Shown: positions 1 to 8,455 of the stretch, piece by piece | Layout: the number at the start of each line of letters is the position of its first letter | How positions within the stretch are numbered: the first letter of the stretch is position 1 | Assembly: GCF_001644665.1 (NCBI RefSeq) | Contig: NZ_CP011393.1 | Span: forward strand, 372,001-436,000 | Direction of reading: 5' to 3' | Origin: Fervidobacterium pennivorans | GTDB taxonomy: Bacteria; Thermotogota; Thermotogae; Thermotogales; Fervidobacteriaceae | DNA length: 64,000 nucleotides | Program-made: the position numbers and the translations under genes | The notes under the pieces: generated by a model | What the model saw: only the letters and a program-made list of their open reading frames with translations | Databases searched by the model: none | Told to the model about the DNA's origin: nothing

Positions 1-1265
1 AAAAGAAAGAGGAAAAGAAGAATTCCTGCAATCGCAACGAAAACTTTCTTTACTTTTCCTTTCTTTTTCCTTTTTTCAACAGGTCTATCACCATACAGTT
101 CGGATGGGGAAATTTGGGAAAATTCCATGCTACGGTAGGCAAGGATAATGATAGGAACAATCATGGCAATAAGGATACCAAGGACGATGGTTGAGAGCGA
201 TATGCTGAAAGGTATTCTATCCTGGACAAATGCAAAGAGCTGGTCTTCTCTTCTGAATGAGTTGATTTTATCAAGTAGGTAGATACCGAAAAATATCCCA
301 GCAACTGCACCAACGATTTCTGAAGATATCAGGTAAAGCAATCCTTCAACAAATAGGACTGAGAACATGCGAAGACTTGTGTAACCCAACGCCCTTAATA
401 CACCAAGTGAACGTTTGCGTTCCTCAACGATAATGCCAAAGAACGAGGAGACGAAAAGAAAGCTTGAAATAACTGTGAACCCGGAAAATCCAATGAAGAG
501 ATAGCCGATAATTTTATTCAACGGGGAAGTTGATAATCTGTATTTGCCAGCGGTGATTCGTATTGAGCCTTCTTTCCCTTCCAATTCTTTAGCAAATGTT
601 TTGTGTTGTTCGACGAGCAAATTCGTGGAGACAAAATAGACGTTCGGGTCTTTCAATGGATAAACGCCGTATTCTTCAAAATAACTTTCTGGCAAAAAGA
701 TAGTCCCGTTTGCCGAGGCTGTTTCGCCACGAAAATTGAGTATACCTTTACCAAAGGCTCCAATTTTGATGTTGAAAGAGGTTTTCGCCGTGATTATCTC
801 TATCTCATCACCGATGTTAATTCCAAATGCTTTTGCTGTATCTTCACTGATGGTGAACGGCTGAACCTTCTGCCCAAGAAATTTTTCAAAGTTCTTGTTA
901 ATCGCTATTGCAAATAGGTCAACGTATTTTCCTTTTATTCTAGCAGTTACTTGGGCAAGTTTGACAGGGACGTATTTTTTTACTTGAGGGTATTGCTTGA
1001 GCAATGACTCGACAGATTCTGCATTAACAGCCTTTGGCAAGAATATCGTGTCCGCCTTATCTTTGATTATTAAATCAACTTCCCCGAAGTTTTTCGTAAG
1101 TTTTTCATGCAAATAAGCGGAAACAGAATCATTAAGAGAAAGGCCACCAACAAGGAGCATGGTGGCCACCATCGTGCCAAGGATTGCAAGTAAGCCTACT
1201 TTCCAGTGTTTGATGAAGTTTCTGAAGGAGATTTTTAATATCGTGTCGTAAATTTGTCTTATCAT
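1..1265 (-). CDS. FtsX/MacB-type ABC transporter permease (C-terminus beyond window)
   Basis: Reading from an ATG at 1265 the frame stays open to the window edge (about 421 codons), so the gene is partial. The N-terminus has an amphipathic start (MIRQIYDTILKISFRNF) followed by a hydrophobic segment at about residues 20-45. A periplasmic-type domain follows, then several membrane segments. Near the window edge (about nt 100-240) reads LSTIVLGILIAMIVPIIILA followed by RSMEFSQISP, typical of the FtsX permease core. This family forms the membrane part of MacB/LolCDE-like ABC systems; the ATPase partner would lie outside the window. It starts 20 bp after rpoD and is probably cotranscribed with dnaG-rpoD. 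Substrate cannot be told. Confidence 0.8.
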   Translation of the reverse strand, partial: MIRQIYDTILKISFRNFIKHWKVGLLAILGTMVATMLLVGGLSLNDSVSAYLHEKLTKNFGEVDLIIKDKADTIFLPKAVNAESVESLLKQYPQVKKYVPVKLAQVTARIKGKYVDLFAIAINKNFEKFLGQKVQPFTISEDTAKAFGINIGDEIEIITAKTSFNIKIGAFGKGILNFRGETASANGTIFLPESYFEEYGVYPLKDPNVYFVSTNLLVEQHKTFAKELEGKEGSIRITAGKYRLSTSPLNKIIGYLFIGFSGFTVISSFLFVSSFFGIIVEERKRSLGVLRALGYTSLRMFSVLFVEGLLYLISSEIVGAVAGIFFGIYLLDKINSFRREDQLFAFVQDRIPFSISLSTIVLGILIAMIVPIIILAYRSMEFSQISPSELYGDRPVEKRKKKGKVKKVFVAIAGILLFLFL

Positions 1266-1285
1266 GGTCTCATTCCTTAATATTT

Positions 1286-2401
1286 TTAGTCTTCTTCGGC
1301 GAGTTTCTGGAGTAACCTTAAGTATCTGCTACGTGAAGGATGTCTGAGTTTTCTTAGCGCTTTGACTTCTATCTGCCTTATCCTTTCACGAGTGACACCG
1401 AAGTACTGACCGACTTCTTCAAGTGTTTTGGGCTTCCCATCGAGTATACCGTACCTCATCTTTAAAACCATCTTTTCTCTGTCGTTGAGTGTTTCCAATA
1501 ATTTATCGATTTCTTCTTTCATGAGCGTTCTTATTGCTTCTTTCTTAGGTGAACCAACGGATTCGTCGGCAACAAAATCAGCCATAGAAGAGTCTTCTTC
1601 TTCGCCTACAGGTGTTTCCAAAGAGAGTGTTTCAGGAGTTGATTGCAAGATTTCCTCTATTTTTTCAACCGGTTTTCCAACCTGTTCGGCGATGTATTCT
1701 AGAGGTGGTTCTTCTCCATGCTCTTGCATGTATTCTCTTTTTATTTTTTGTATTTTGTTTATTGTTTCAACCATGTGGACGGGTACCCTGATTGTTCTTG
1801 CTTGGTCAGCTATAGCCCTTGTTATCGCCTGTCTAATCCACCAGGTTGCGTATGTGGAAAATTTGTAACCTTTTGACCAGTCGAATTTTTCAACTGCTTT
1901 TATCAATCCCAAGCTACCTTCTTGGATAAGGTCGAGGAAAGAAAGTCCCTTACCGAGGTATCTTTTTGCCATACTGACAACAAGTCTAAGGTTTGAGATG
2001 ATGAGTTCTTCTTTTGCTTTTTTGTCGCCCATCTGGGCTCTCTGAGCAAGCCTGCGTTCTTCAGATGGTGTAAGCAATCTGATTTTTCCAATATCACGTA
2101 GGTACATTTTTATTAAATCCTTGGGTTCTGTGCTGTCGAATACCTCAGGACCTTCGCTTAGGTAACTTTTCAATTCTTCTTCCATGTTGGCAAAATCAGT
2201 TGTATCTCTAATTTCTATTTTGTTCTTTTCAAGTGTTTCGTAAACAAGATCCAAATTACCATCGACTTCCTCACTTTCCCCTGGTGGGAATGTGCGGTCA
2301 ATGTCGTCGTATGTGATGTATCCTTTCCTTTTACCGAGTTCGATGAGCTTCTCGAGCTTTTTCTGTAGTTCGGTGTTCTCTTTTACCGCTGTTTTTGACA
2401 T
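1286..2401 (-). CDS. rpoD: RNA polymerase primary sigma factor (sigma-70/SigA)
   Basis: 371 residues from an ATG at 2401, chosen because GAGGAGGTG lies 7 nt upstream; a longer frame to 2443 has no ribosome site and overlaps dnaG. Region 1.1 is present at the N-terminus ([18 protein letters not shown]). Region 1.2 and 2 follow ([16 protein letters not shown], then the core-binding and -10 recognition helices with [16 protein letters not shown]), then region 3 and a region 4 helix-turn-helix ([20 protein letters not shown]). The length is normal for a short SigA without the large region-1 insert. It follows dnaG by 38 bp, the classic dnaG-rpoD macromolecular synthesis pairing. This is the factor expected to read the TTGAAA/TATAAT promoters listed here. 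Confidence 0.97.
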   Translation of the reverse strand: MSKTAVKENTELQKKLEKLIELGKRKGYITYDDIDRTFPPGESEEVDGNLDLVYETLEKNKIEIRDTTDFANMEEELKSYLSEGPEVFDSTEPKDLIKMYLRDIGKIRLLTPSEERRLAQRAQMGDKKAKEELIISNLRLVVSMAKRYLGKGLSFLDLIQEGSLGLIKAVEKFDWSKGYKFSTYATWWIRQAITRAIADQARTIRVPVHMVETINKIQKIKREYMQEHGEEPPLEYIAEQVGKPVEKIEEILQSTPETLSLETPVGEEEDSSMADFVADESVGSPKKEAIRTLMKEEIDKLLETLNDREKMVLKMRYGILDGKPKTLEEVGQYFGVTRERIRQIEVKALRKLRHPSRSRYLRLLQKLAEED

Positions 2402-2439
2402 ACAAAAACACCTCCTCACCATTTTGAGGAACTTTATTT

Positions 2440-4158
2440 TCATTTTTGATTTTTTATTTTCATCTTCTGCCGGACCAGTTCTGTTCTGGCTTTCAAAAGT
2501 ATGCGCTTTTCTTCATCGGATGTAACTTTTAAAACGAGGGAGTCGATTTCCGCAATGCGTTTGTCAATACGCCTTAGCTCGAGGTCTTTCTTAATGTATT
2601 CCACTATTTTATCATCGACTTCGAAATCAATTTTGTCAAACACCTCTTTAACATACTCGCCCATATGTTTAGACAACGAATCTAACGAAACGTTCAAATC
2701 TTTTGCGATTAAAAAGAATTCTCTTGCCTTTCCCTCGAGCAAATCTGGGGTGAATTCAATTTGTTTGAATAATTCTGGGTAGTTGAAATACATGTAAACA
2801 AGGTAATCTTCCGTTGTTGGGACTTTTTTGACAGGTGTTTTGGGAAGTTGGATGTTTTGGTGCTGATAGCTTCTGTATTGCAGATTGTATTGATTATTCT
2901 GACCACCTTGTTTTTGTGCTTGTTCAGATACAAGTAAGCTTTTTAATTCTTCCTTCATCACACCCGCTGTTACGCTCGCATACTCGTAAAATTTCTCCAA
3001 GCTTTTGGGGTTAGATGAGAACAAACGTTCCCAGTTTCTGAGAATTTTTATGAAAGTATTGAACCCACTTGGGTTGGATAAATCGTATTGTTTTGCCAAG
3101 CTTTCAACAACGAATTGCTCGGCACCGATGCTGTTGTCAAGGACTTTGACAAGACCTTCCACTCCAAGTTTCGAGTATGTTTCATCGGCATCTTTTGCTT
3201 GTTCAAATTTTGCAATGGCAACGTTGAATCCTTCAGGTATGAGCATCTCTAAGCTTCTCAACGCTGCTTTAATCCCAGCGCTATCTGAATCGAAAGCAAG
3301 AACAATGTTTGGTGTAAGTTTTTTGAGTTTATAAATATGCGATTTTGTCAGCGCTGTTCCGAGTGTTGCAACCGCGTTCTTTATACCGGCTCTGTGAAAT
3401 GCCAAAGCATCAAAGTATCCTTCGCAGATAATTGCGTAATCTACTTGCTTTATGTATTCTTTCGCAAAGCTGAACAGATAGAGTGTGGAGGATTTTTTGA
3501 AAAGTAACGTGTCTTGCGAATTGAGGTATTTTGGAACGCCTTCACCGATGAGTCTACCACCGAATGCAATGACCCTACCAAAATCATCGGCGATAGGTAT
3601 GATAAGTCTACCAGCAAATGGGTCTGTGTTTGAAAAGCCGAATTTTTCTAGCTCTTCTTTGCTTAGTCCTAATCTTTGCGCAACTTGCTGTGGGAGTTTC
3701 GAATCGACAGGTGAAAAGCCGAATTCATACAAAGAAATTTCCCGCGCATCGTAGCCACGTTTTTTTAGATATTCAATTACATTTTGATTTTGACTTAGTC
3801 TGGATTTGTAGAGCTGATGGAGTTCTTTGTAAAATGCGTAGTATTTCGTTCTGACTTCGTCTTCTTCTGTAAACGAAACAGTTATACCTACACGTTCACC
3901 AAGCTTTCGAACCGCTTCCACGTACGAGATGTTTTCAATCTCTTGGACAAACTTGATAACATCACCGGAGGCTCCGCAACCGAAACAGTGGAATATCTTT
4001 TTTTGTGGGCTTACGTAAAACGAAGGGGTGGTCTCAAGATGAAATGGACAAAGCCCTCGGTAATTTGAACCCACTTTTTGGAGGTTCACGTATTCCGAGA
4101 TAACCTCAACAATGTCGTTCTTCTCCCGAATTCTTTCGATTATATCCCTTGGTATCAT
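2440..4158 (-). CDS. dnaG: DNA primase
   Basis: 572 residues from the ATG at 4158; a GGGGCGGTGAAGGGT stretch just upstream supplies the ribosome site, and a longer frame to 4257 runs into the rpsI terminator and is rejected. The N-terminal zinc finger has C37, H40, C58 and C61 (CPFH...CFGCG). The catalytic core follows with FGGRLIGEG, and a TOPRIM domain with [13 protein letters not shown] and the acidic FDSDSAG. The C-terminal roughly 150 residues, the DnaB-interacting region, are variable and lysine rich. It makes RNA primers at the replication fork. It is first in dnaG-rpoD-permease; no clear promoter was found in the 70 bp after the upstream terminator, so read-through from the ribosomal operon is possible. 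Confidence 0.96.
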   Translation of the reverse strand: MIPRDIIERIREKNDIVEVISEYVNLQKVGSNYRGLCPFHLETTPSFYVSPQKKIFHCFGCGASGDVIKFVQEIENISYVEAVRKLGERVGITVSFTEEDEVRTKYYAFYKELHQLYKSRLSQNQNVIEYLKKRGYDAREISLYEFGFSPVDSKLPQQVAQRLGLSKEELEKFGFSNTDPFAGRLIIPIADDFGRVIAFGGRLIGEGVPKYLNSQDTLLFKKSSTLYLFSFAKEYIKQVDYAIICEGYFDALAFHRAGIKNAVATLGTALTKSHIYKLKKLTPNIVLAFDSDSAGIKAALRSLEMLIPEGFNVAIAKFEQAKDADETYSKLGVEGLVKVLDNSIGAEQFVVESLAKQYDLSNPSGFNTFIKILRNWERLFSSNPKSLEKFYEYASVTAGVMKEELKSLLVSEQAQKQGGQNNQYNLQYRSYQHQNIQLPKTPVKKVPTTEDYLVYMYFNYPELFKQIEFTPDLLEGKAREFFLIAKDLNVSLDSLSKHMGEYVKEVFDKIDFEVDDKIVEYIKKDLELRRIDKRIAEIDSLVLKVTSDEEKRILLKARTELVRQKMKIKNQK

Positions 4159-4227
4159 ACCCTTCACCGCCCCTTTCTCGAAGCGGGGGAAAGAAAAAGA
4201 TGAGTGACAGAAAATGGAAAAATCATG

Positions 4228-4265
4228 AAAATAAAGGTAGCAGATGGAACACGCCATCCGCCACC
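4228..4265 (-). terminator. Rho-independent terminator after rpsI
   Basis: On the minus strand a 12-bp stem (GGTGGCGGATGG with CCATCTGCTACC, two G-U pairs) closes a 6-nt loop and is followed by TTTATTTT. It ends the rplU-rpsI operon before dnaG. Confidence 0.8.
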
Positions 4266-4325
4266 TGATTTGTAGTCTCGTAGATCGTTAACAGCAAAGT
4301 GTAAGTGGAATTTGAGACTTCCAAA

Positions 4326-4724
4326 TTAACGTTTGGAGAATTGTGGAGCTCTTCTTGCTTTCTTGAGACCGTATTTCTTTCTTTCGACCATTCTTGGGTC
4401 TCTTGTAAGGAATCCTTTGTCTCTGAGTGTCTTTCTGAGGTCTGGATTGAATGCAACGAGTGCTCTTGCCAAACCAAGCCTGACTGCTCCGGCTTGTCCG
4501 TTCTTACCGCCACCTTCGACCCTGATTTGGATGTCGAATGTACCCTCAAGACCTGTTACCTTGAGTGGTTCAATCGCGTGCATTGTCCAGACTTTATTTT
4601 CAAAGTATTCATTGAAATCGTTGTAGACTTTGTCGTTTATCTCTATCTTCCCTGTCCCTGGTCTGAGGTAAACTCTGGCAGTTGAAGTTTTCCTCCTACC
4701 TGTGCCCATGTAGATTTCAGCCAT
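4326..4724 (-). CDS. rpsI: 30S ribosomal protein S9
   Basis: 132 residues, full length. It begins [20 protein letters not shown], contains the conserved [10 protein letters not shown] segment, and ends in the basic tail RAPQFSKR that reaches the P-site tRNA in ribosomes of this family. It lies 15 bp after rplM, the universal L13-S9 pair, and is the last gene of the operon before the terminator at 4228-4265. Confidence 0.98.
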   Translation of the reverse strand: MAEIYMGTGRRKTSTARVYLRPGTGKIEINDKVYNDFNEYFENKVWTMHAIEPLKVTGLEGTFDIQIRVEGGGKNGQAGAVRLGLARALVAFNPDLRKTLRDKGFLTRDPRMVERKKYGLKKARRAPQFSKR

Positions 4725-4739
4725 TTATTTCCCTCCCTA

Positions 4740-5186
4740 TCAGAGAAGTTCTACCTTCTCAGGTTTTTGCGCTTCATGTGGGTGTGTTTCACCAGCGTAG
4801 ACCTTCAATCTCTTGAATTGGTGTCTGCCGAGTGTTGTCTTTGGAAGCATTCTTTTGACCGCAAGTTCGATGAGTCTTTCAGGGTGTTTTTGGAGAATTT
4901 GTTCTGCGGTTTGTGATTTAAGTCCACCAGGGTATCCTGAGTGGTGGTAATAGACTTTCTGCTTGATTTTCTTACCTGTGAGTTTTACTTTTTCTGCGTT
5001 TATTACAACAACAAAATTGCCGTTGTCATAGTGTGGAGACCATGTCGGTTCGTTCTTGCCTTGGAGCAAGAGCGCTATTCTTGTCGCAAGCCTTCCAAGT
5101 GGCTTGCCTGCTGCATCGACAAGATACCATTTTCTTTCTACTTTTTTCGGGAATGTGGTTTTCTGTATTGGTAATGGCCTTGCCAT
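4740..5186 (-). CDS. rplM: 50S ribosomal protein L13
   Basis: 148 residues. [19 protein letters not shown], the GDFVVV-like [17 protein letters not shown] and [19 protein letters not shown] are L13 signatures. A GAAGGGAGG ribosome site precedes the ATG. L13 is an early assembly protein of the large subunit. It sits between the ECF transporter gene and rpsI in one operon, so its supply is tied to L21 and L27. Confidence 0.98.
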   Translation of the reverse strand: MARPLPIQKTTFPKKVERKWYLVDAAGKPLGRLATRIALLLQGKNEPTWSPHYDNGNFVVVINAEKVKLTGKKIKQKVYYHHSGYPGGLKSQTAEQILQKHPERLIELAVKRMLPKTTLGRHQFKRLKVYAGETHPHEAQKPEKVELL

Positions 5187-5232
5187 TTTGTTTTCCTCCC
5201 TTCACTTTTCACTTTCTTCGTTTCGACTGTCA

Positions 5233-5757
5233 TTATTCAAATATTTTCTCAATTCGCTCTCTAATTAAGGCAGTTACAACCGCATCTATTGAGAATTTTA
5301 TCGCGTTAAAACCTGCTATGTACGGTAAATATTTCAGTGTCTCTTTGAGTGGGATTTTCCAGTAGAACGGAACAACTACCATATTGAGAACGGTCATTAC
5401 ACCTGAAACTACGAGCACACCAACTACGTAACCAATTATCTCGAATACCCTATTTTCCCTAATTCGGTAGATGTAGATAACCGGTAACAGGAACGAAACA
5501 CCTGCTGCAAAGTTCATCATGATGCCTACAATATCTCCGGATTTCAGTAAATAAAAGAGTATATCTTTGATTAATAACACCAAAATTCCGTCGATGGGTC
5601 CAAAAATAAATCCTGCAAGCAATGGAAGTATATCGCTTGGGTCGAATTTTAAGAAATTCACCGATGGAAATATGGGAAGTTCTAAGAACATGAGTCCGGT
5701 TGCTAGTGCAGACATTATTCCAATTGTTGCAATTCTTACCGCAGAACTGTTCTTCAT
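5233..5757 (-). CDS. ribU: ECF transporter substrate-binding (S) protein, riboflavin-type
   Basis: 174 residues from the ATG at 5757, which has AAGGGGGAAC just upstream; a longer frame (to 5811) overlaps rpmA and lacks a site. About six membrane segments are visible. The motif FLKFDPSDILPLLAGFIFGP near residue 37 matches the RibU group of energy-coupling factor S proteins, which bind riboflavin and dock to a shared EcfAAT module encoded elsewhere. I recall T. maritima having a RibU in the same ribosomal setting, not checked here. No FMN riboswitch was seen. The specificity is inferred from the motif only; another vitamin is possible. Confidence 0.75.
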   Translation of the reverse strand: MKNSSAVRIATIGIMSALATGLMFLELPIFPSVNFLKFDPSDILPLLAGFIFGPIDGILVLLIKDILFYLLKSGDIVGIMMNFAAGVSFLLPVIYIYRIRENRVFEIIGYVVGVLVVSGVMTVLNMVVVPFYWKIPLKETLKYLPYIAGFNAIKFSIDAVVTALIRERIEKIFE

Positions 5758-5794
5758 ACTGTGTTCCCCCTTCGATGGGAAGAAGTTGGGGTTC

Positions 5795-6067
5795 TTATTG
5801 TTCTTCGACAACCGTTACGTATCTTCTGTTGTTCTTTTCGACAATCTTCACAATACCGTCTTTGAGTGCGAAGAGTGTGAAGTCTCTACCCATTCCAACG
5901 TTCTGACCGGGCCAGAATTTTGTGCCTCTCTGTCTGAGTATTATGTTCCCTGCGATGACTCTTTCACCATCGTATTTCTTGAAACCCAAGTATTTTGGAT
6001 TGCTGTCTCTTCCGTTTCTGCCTGCGCCACTGGCTTTTGCAAAGAGTTGTATATTAATGCGCATCAT
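5795..6067 (-). CDS. rpmA: 50S ribosomal protein L27, with N-terminal extension cleaved by Prp
   Basis: 90 residues. GGAGGTG lies 4 nt before the first of two adjacent ATGs (6067 and 6064); either may be used. The start [10 protein letters not shown] is a short leader before [18 protein letters not shown], the true L27 N-terminus. This arrangement is known from Firmicutes, where the cysteine protease Prp cuts after the conserved Phe-(Ala/Phe) before the ribosome can function. The prp gene overlaps it by 14 bp upstream, supporting the same processing here. L27 reaches the peptidyl transferase centre with its mature N-terminus. Confidence 0.97.
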   Translation of the reverse strand: MMRINIQLFAKASGAGRNGRDSNPKYLGFKKYDGERVIAGNIILRQRGTKFWPGQNVGMGRDFTLFALKDGIVKIVEKNNRRYVTVVEEQ

Positions 6068-6365
6068 CGTTCACCTCCACTCTGACGTATCTTGGATACT
6101 GACTTGCGATATCTTCCAGTGTTTTTCTAAGTTCTTCTACGAATCTTTGCGAGATATTGTCTTTCGGAATCTTTTCAACTTTCAGGTATCCTTCTTCAAT
6201 TTCTAACTGCGCTCCGTCTTCACTCAACGCCCTCGCCGTATGCTGAGAAACCGTACTTACCGCCGCGCAGACTATGTCTTTTCCCTTCTTTGCATACAAC
6301 GCATGTCCTGAGATTTCAAATGCTTCATAGAAGCCTTTTAATACCTTAAACTTGCACACAATCAT
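6054..6365 (-). CDS. prp: Ribosomal-processing cysteine protease Prp
   Basis: 103 residues. H21 (SGHALY) and C33 (DIVCAAVS) are the expected catalytic pair of the Prp family, which removes the N-terminal leader of L27. It is placed between rplU and rpmA, the usual site for the family, and its last codons overlap the rpmA start. The L27 in this window indeed carries a cleavable-looking leader, so the two genes form a consistent enzyme and substrate pair. Confidence 0.93.
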   Translation of the reverse strand: MIVCKFKVLKGFYEAFEISGHALYAKKGKDIVCAAVSTVSQHTARALSEDGAQLEIEEGYLKVEKIPKDNISQRFVEELRKTLEDIASQYPRYVRVEVNDDAH

Positions 6366-6374
6366 CTTATGTGA

Positions 6375-6692
6375 TTATTTCACTTCTATCTTTTCAATCT
6401 TGATAGTGGTGTACCACTGTCTGTGCCCTTTGATTGTCTTGTGGCCTTTTCTTGGAATGAACTGCCCAACGAGCACTTTTCTTGCCCTTGCGTGTTCGAC
6501 AACAGTTCCTGTAACCTTTACGTTTGTGAGGTATGGTTGTCCAACAAGGACTTTACCATCGTCTGTTTTGACCATGACAACTTTGTCAAGCTCGATGGTT
6601 TCACCTGGAGCCACGTTGAGCTTTTCTGTGTGTAGTAGTTGTCCAGCCTCGACTTTGTACTGTTTTCCACCACTTTCCACTATCGCGTACAC
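6375..6692 (-). CDS. rplU: 50S ribosomal protein L21
   Basis: 105 residues from a GTG at 6692, giving the family's usual N-terminus (V/M)[21 protein letters not shown] lies 6 nt upstream; the GTG at 6701 is part of that ribosome site and is rejected as the start. [15 protein letters not shown] and [14 protein letters not shown] complete the L21 pattern. It is first in the operon, and the leader upstream folds into a large hairpin (6720-6788), which suggests feedback control of the operon. Confidence 0.96.
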   Translation of the reverse strand: MYAIVESGGKQYKVEAGQLLHTEKLNVAPGETIELDKVVMVKTDDGKVLVGQPYLTNVKVTGTVVEHARARKVLVGQFIPRKGHKTIKGHRQWYTTIKIEKIEVK

Positions 6693-6719
6693 AAAGTTCA
6701 CCTCCCTGAGTGTTTTACA

Positions 6720-6788
6720 GGTACTAAAACAACGTAGGTTGGAGACGTGCGGGGAATCCCCAACCGTTTAAGACGCGTTTTAAGTACC
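6720..6788 (-). ncRNA. Structured mRNA leader upstream of rplU (L21-leader-like)
   Basis: On the minus strand an outer arm GGTACTTAAAACGCGT pairs with ACGTTGTTTTAGTACC (one bulged T plus internal mismatches). Inside it GGTTGGGGA pairs with TCTCCAACC across a G/C-rich loop. No U-tract follows, so this is not a simple terminator. The fold lies about 30 nt upstream of the L21 ribosome site. Ribosomal protein leaders, including an L21 leader, are known regulators in other bacteria; whether this belongs to that class is inference. Confidence 0.6.
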
Positions 6789-6822
6789 CGTTTTTTGCAT
6801 ATGAAACTTGCATACGTGTATT

Positions 6823-6849
6823 ATTTTACCATTGAGGAAAGTTTTTCAA
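6823..6849 (-). promoter_or_regulatory. Probable promoter of the rplU operon
   Basis: TTGAAA and TAAAAT on the minus strand are separated by only 15 bp, so the match is imperfect. The position just upstream of the leader hairpin fits. Confidence 0.4.
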
Positions 6850-6921
6850 GAAAAATTTTCGTTAATATATGCTTACAGAGATGTTGCTAACCAATCAGGC
6901 GGGATAATTAAAGTTTCTTAA

Positions 6922-6950
6922 TTGACGGACGATAATTTGTATGGTAAAAT
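6922..6950 (+). promoter_or_regulatory. Promoter of the UDP-sugar dehydrogenase gene
   Basis: TTGACG and TAAAAT with a 17-bp spacer, a good sigma-70 match, about 70 bp upstream of the chosen start codon. A palindrome overlaps its 3' end. The rest of the 6693-7021 gap holds the rplU leader and divergent promoter. Confidence 0.75.
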
Positions 6951-6967
6951 TCATTCAGTGAATGAAT
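6949..6967. promoter_or_regulatory. Operator-like palindrome at the transcription start
   Basis: ATTCATTCAGTGAATGAAT is a perfect inverted repeat with 8-bp arms and a 3-nt centre. It begins within the -10 box and covers the expected start of transcription, where a bound repressor would block the promoter. The regulator is unknown. Confidence 0.5.
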
Positions 6968-7021
6968 ATTTTAAAATTCTTGAGCGAGTGTGGGATAATA
7001 AAGCTGGCTGGAGGGATGAAG

Positions 7022-8320
7022 ATGAGTTTGTATGAAAAGATTCTAAGCAAGGAAGCGGTTGTCGGTGTAATTGGAATGGGGTATGTGGGACTGCCTTTGG
7101 CGGTTGAGAAAGCAAGGGCGGGCTACAAAGTTGTTGGGTTTGATATACAGCAAAAGCGCGTTGATATGATTAACAGAGGGGAAAATTATATCGGTGATGT
7201 TGATGACAACGAGTTGAGAGAACTTGTCCAAGCAAAGAAGTTAAGGGCGACTACTGATTTTGATGAATTGGGAAATTGTGATGTGATAAGTATATGCGTG
7301 CCTACACCACTTGATAAGTTCAAGCAACCAGATTTGAGTTATATAACCAACAGTGCGAATGAAATAAAGAAAAGGTTGAGAAAAGGGCAGCTTGTTGTTC
7401 TTGAGAGTACAACGTATCCGGGCACAACGGAGGAGGTTGTCCTACCAATTTTGCAAGAAACAGGACTAAAGGTTGGAAAGGATTTTTATCTTGCTTTCAG
7501 TCCAGAACGTGTTGACCCAGGTAACCCGAGGTACAAGACGAGGAATACGCCCAAAGTCGTCGGTGGAGTTACCCCAGAATGCACAAAGCATGCCGTTGCA
7601 TTGTATGAAAACGTGCTCGAAGCTGGCGTTTTCCCCGTTTCTTCACCAAGGGCAGCAGAGATGACGAAGATATTGGAGAACACATTCAGACTTGTGAATA
7701 TCGCACTTGTTCAAGAAATGACAAAGGTTGCTGAAAAGATGAAAATCAATATCTGGGAGGTTATCGACGCAGCGGCAACGAAACCGTTCGGTTACATGCC
7801 GTTCTATCCTGGACCTGGTATTGGCGGGCATTGTATACCCATTGACCCGTTTTATCTTGTATACAAAGCGAAGGAATACGACCTGCATATGATGCTTGTG
7901 GAAGTGGCAGGAGAAATTTCCGATAGTATGCCATATTACGTTGTTGATAGGCTTACTGACATATTTAACGAAAGAAAGCAGTGTTTGAACGGAAGGAATA
8001 TTCTGCTTCTTGGAGTTACCTACAAGGGGAATATAGACGATTTGAGGGAAAGTCCCGCGTTGAAGGTGATTGAAATACTCGAAAAGAAAAAGGCAAACGT
8101 GTTCTACTATGACCCATTCGTCCCTGAATTCACTCACAAAGGAAAACAGTACAAGAGAATTGAACTAACAGAAGAGAATTTAAAGAAGATGGACGGGGCT
8201 ATTGTAACATCCGGACATACGATTGGTATCGATTATGAGTTTGTTGCAAAGAACGTGCCATTTGTGTTTGATACAAAGAACGTGACCAAAGGAAAGTATG
8301 AAAACGTGATATTGCTTTGA
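7022..8320 (+). CDS. UDP-N-acetyl-hexosamine 6-dehydrogenase (WecC/WbpA type)
   Basis: 432 residues from the ATG at 7022, 6 nt after GGAGGG; longer frames to 6962 start inside the promoter/operator and are rejected. The N-terminal Rossmann motif is VGVIGMGYVGLPLA. The catalytic cysteine is C271 in GIGGHCIPIDP. The C-terminal UDP-binding part has LLGVTYKGNIDDLRESPA. The family oxidises UDP-GlcNAc or UDP-ManNAc to the uronate using two NAD+, for surface polysaccharides. The sequence resembles the WecC/WbpA branch more than UDP-glucose dehydrogenase, but the exact sugar cannot be fixed by eye. It is a single-gene unit with its own promoter, operator-like palindrome and terminator. Confidence 0.85.
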   Translation: MSLYEKILSKEAVVGVIGMGYVGLPLAVEKARAGYKVVGFDIQQKRVDMINRGENYIGDVDDNELRELVQAKKLRATTDFDELGNCDVISICVPTPLDKFKQPDLSYITNSANEIKKRLRKGQLVVLESTTYPGTTEEVVLPILQETGLKVGKDFYLAFSPERVDPGNPRYKTRNTPKVVGGVTPECTKHAVALYENVLEAGVFPVSSPRAAEMTKILENTFRLVNIALVQEMTKVAEKMKINIWEVIDAAATKPFGYMPFYPGPGIGGHCIPIDPFYLVYKAKEYDLHMMLVEVAGEISDSMPYYVVDRLTDIFNERKQCLNGRNILLLGVTYKGNIDDLRESPALKVIEILEKKKANVFYYDPFVPEFTHKGKQYKRIELTEENLKKMDGAIVTSGHTIGIDYEFVAKNVPFVFDTKNVTKGKYENVILL

Positions 8321-8356
8321 TATATGTGATATAACTAATTTGAATCCAATTTTAGG

Positions 8357-8392
8357 CAGCACACCCTCAATTTCGAGGGTGTGTTGTTTTTT
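8357..8392 (+). terminator. Terminator after the UDP-sugar dehydrogenase gene
   Basis: The arms CAGCACACCCTC and GAGGGTGTGTTG (12 bp, one G-U) enclose a 6-nt loop and are followed by six T. Confidence 0.9.
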
Positions 8393-8398
8393 GGTTTG

Positions 8399-8407
8399 TG
8401 ATATAAT
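8399..8407 (+). promoter_or_regulatory. Extended -10 promoter of the lipoprotein gene
   Basis: TGATATAAT is a perfect extended -10 element; no convincing -35 box lies at the right distance. It is 49 bp upstream of the lipoprotein start. Confidence 0.6.
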
Positions 8408-8455
8408 TTAGTAGACGAAGAGTAGCATGAACAGTTTTACGGAAGGGGGATATAA

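Noticed and set aside
603-917. 104-codon plus-strand frame near the left edge
   Set aside because: It is antisense to the FtsX-type permease, whose frame is open through the region.
5567-6085. 172-codon plus-strand frame over the ribU/rpmA genes
   Set aside because: It lies opposite two recognised genes and lacks a start site.
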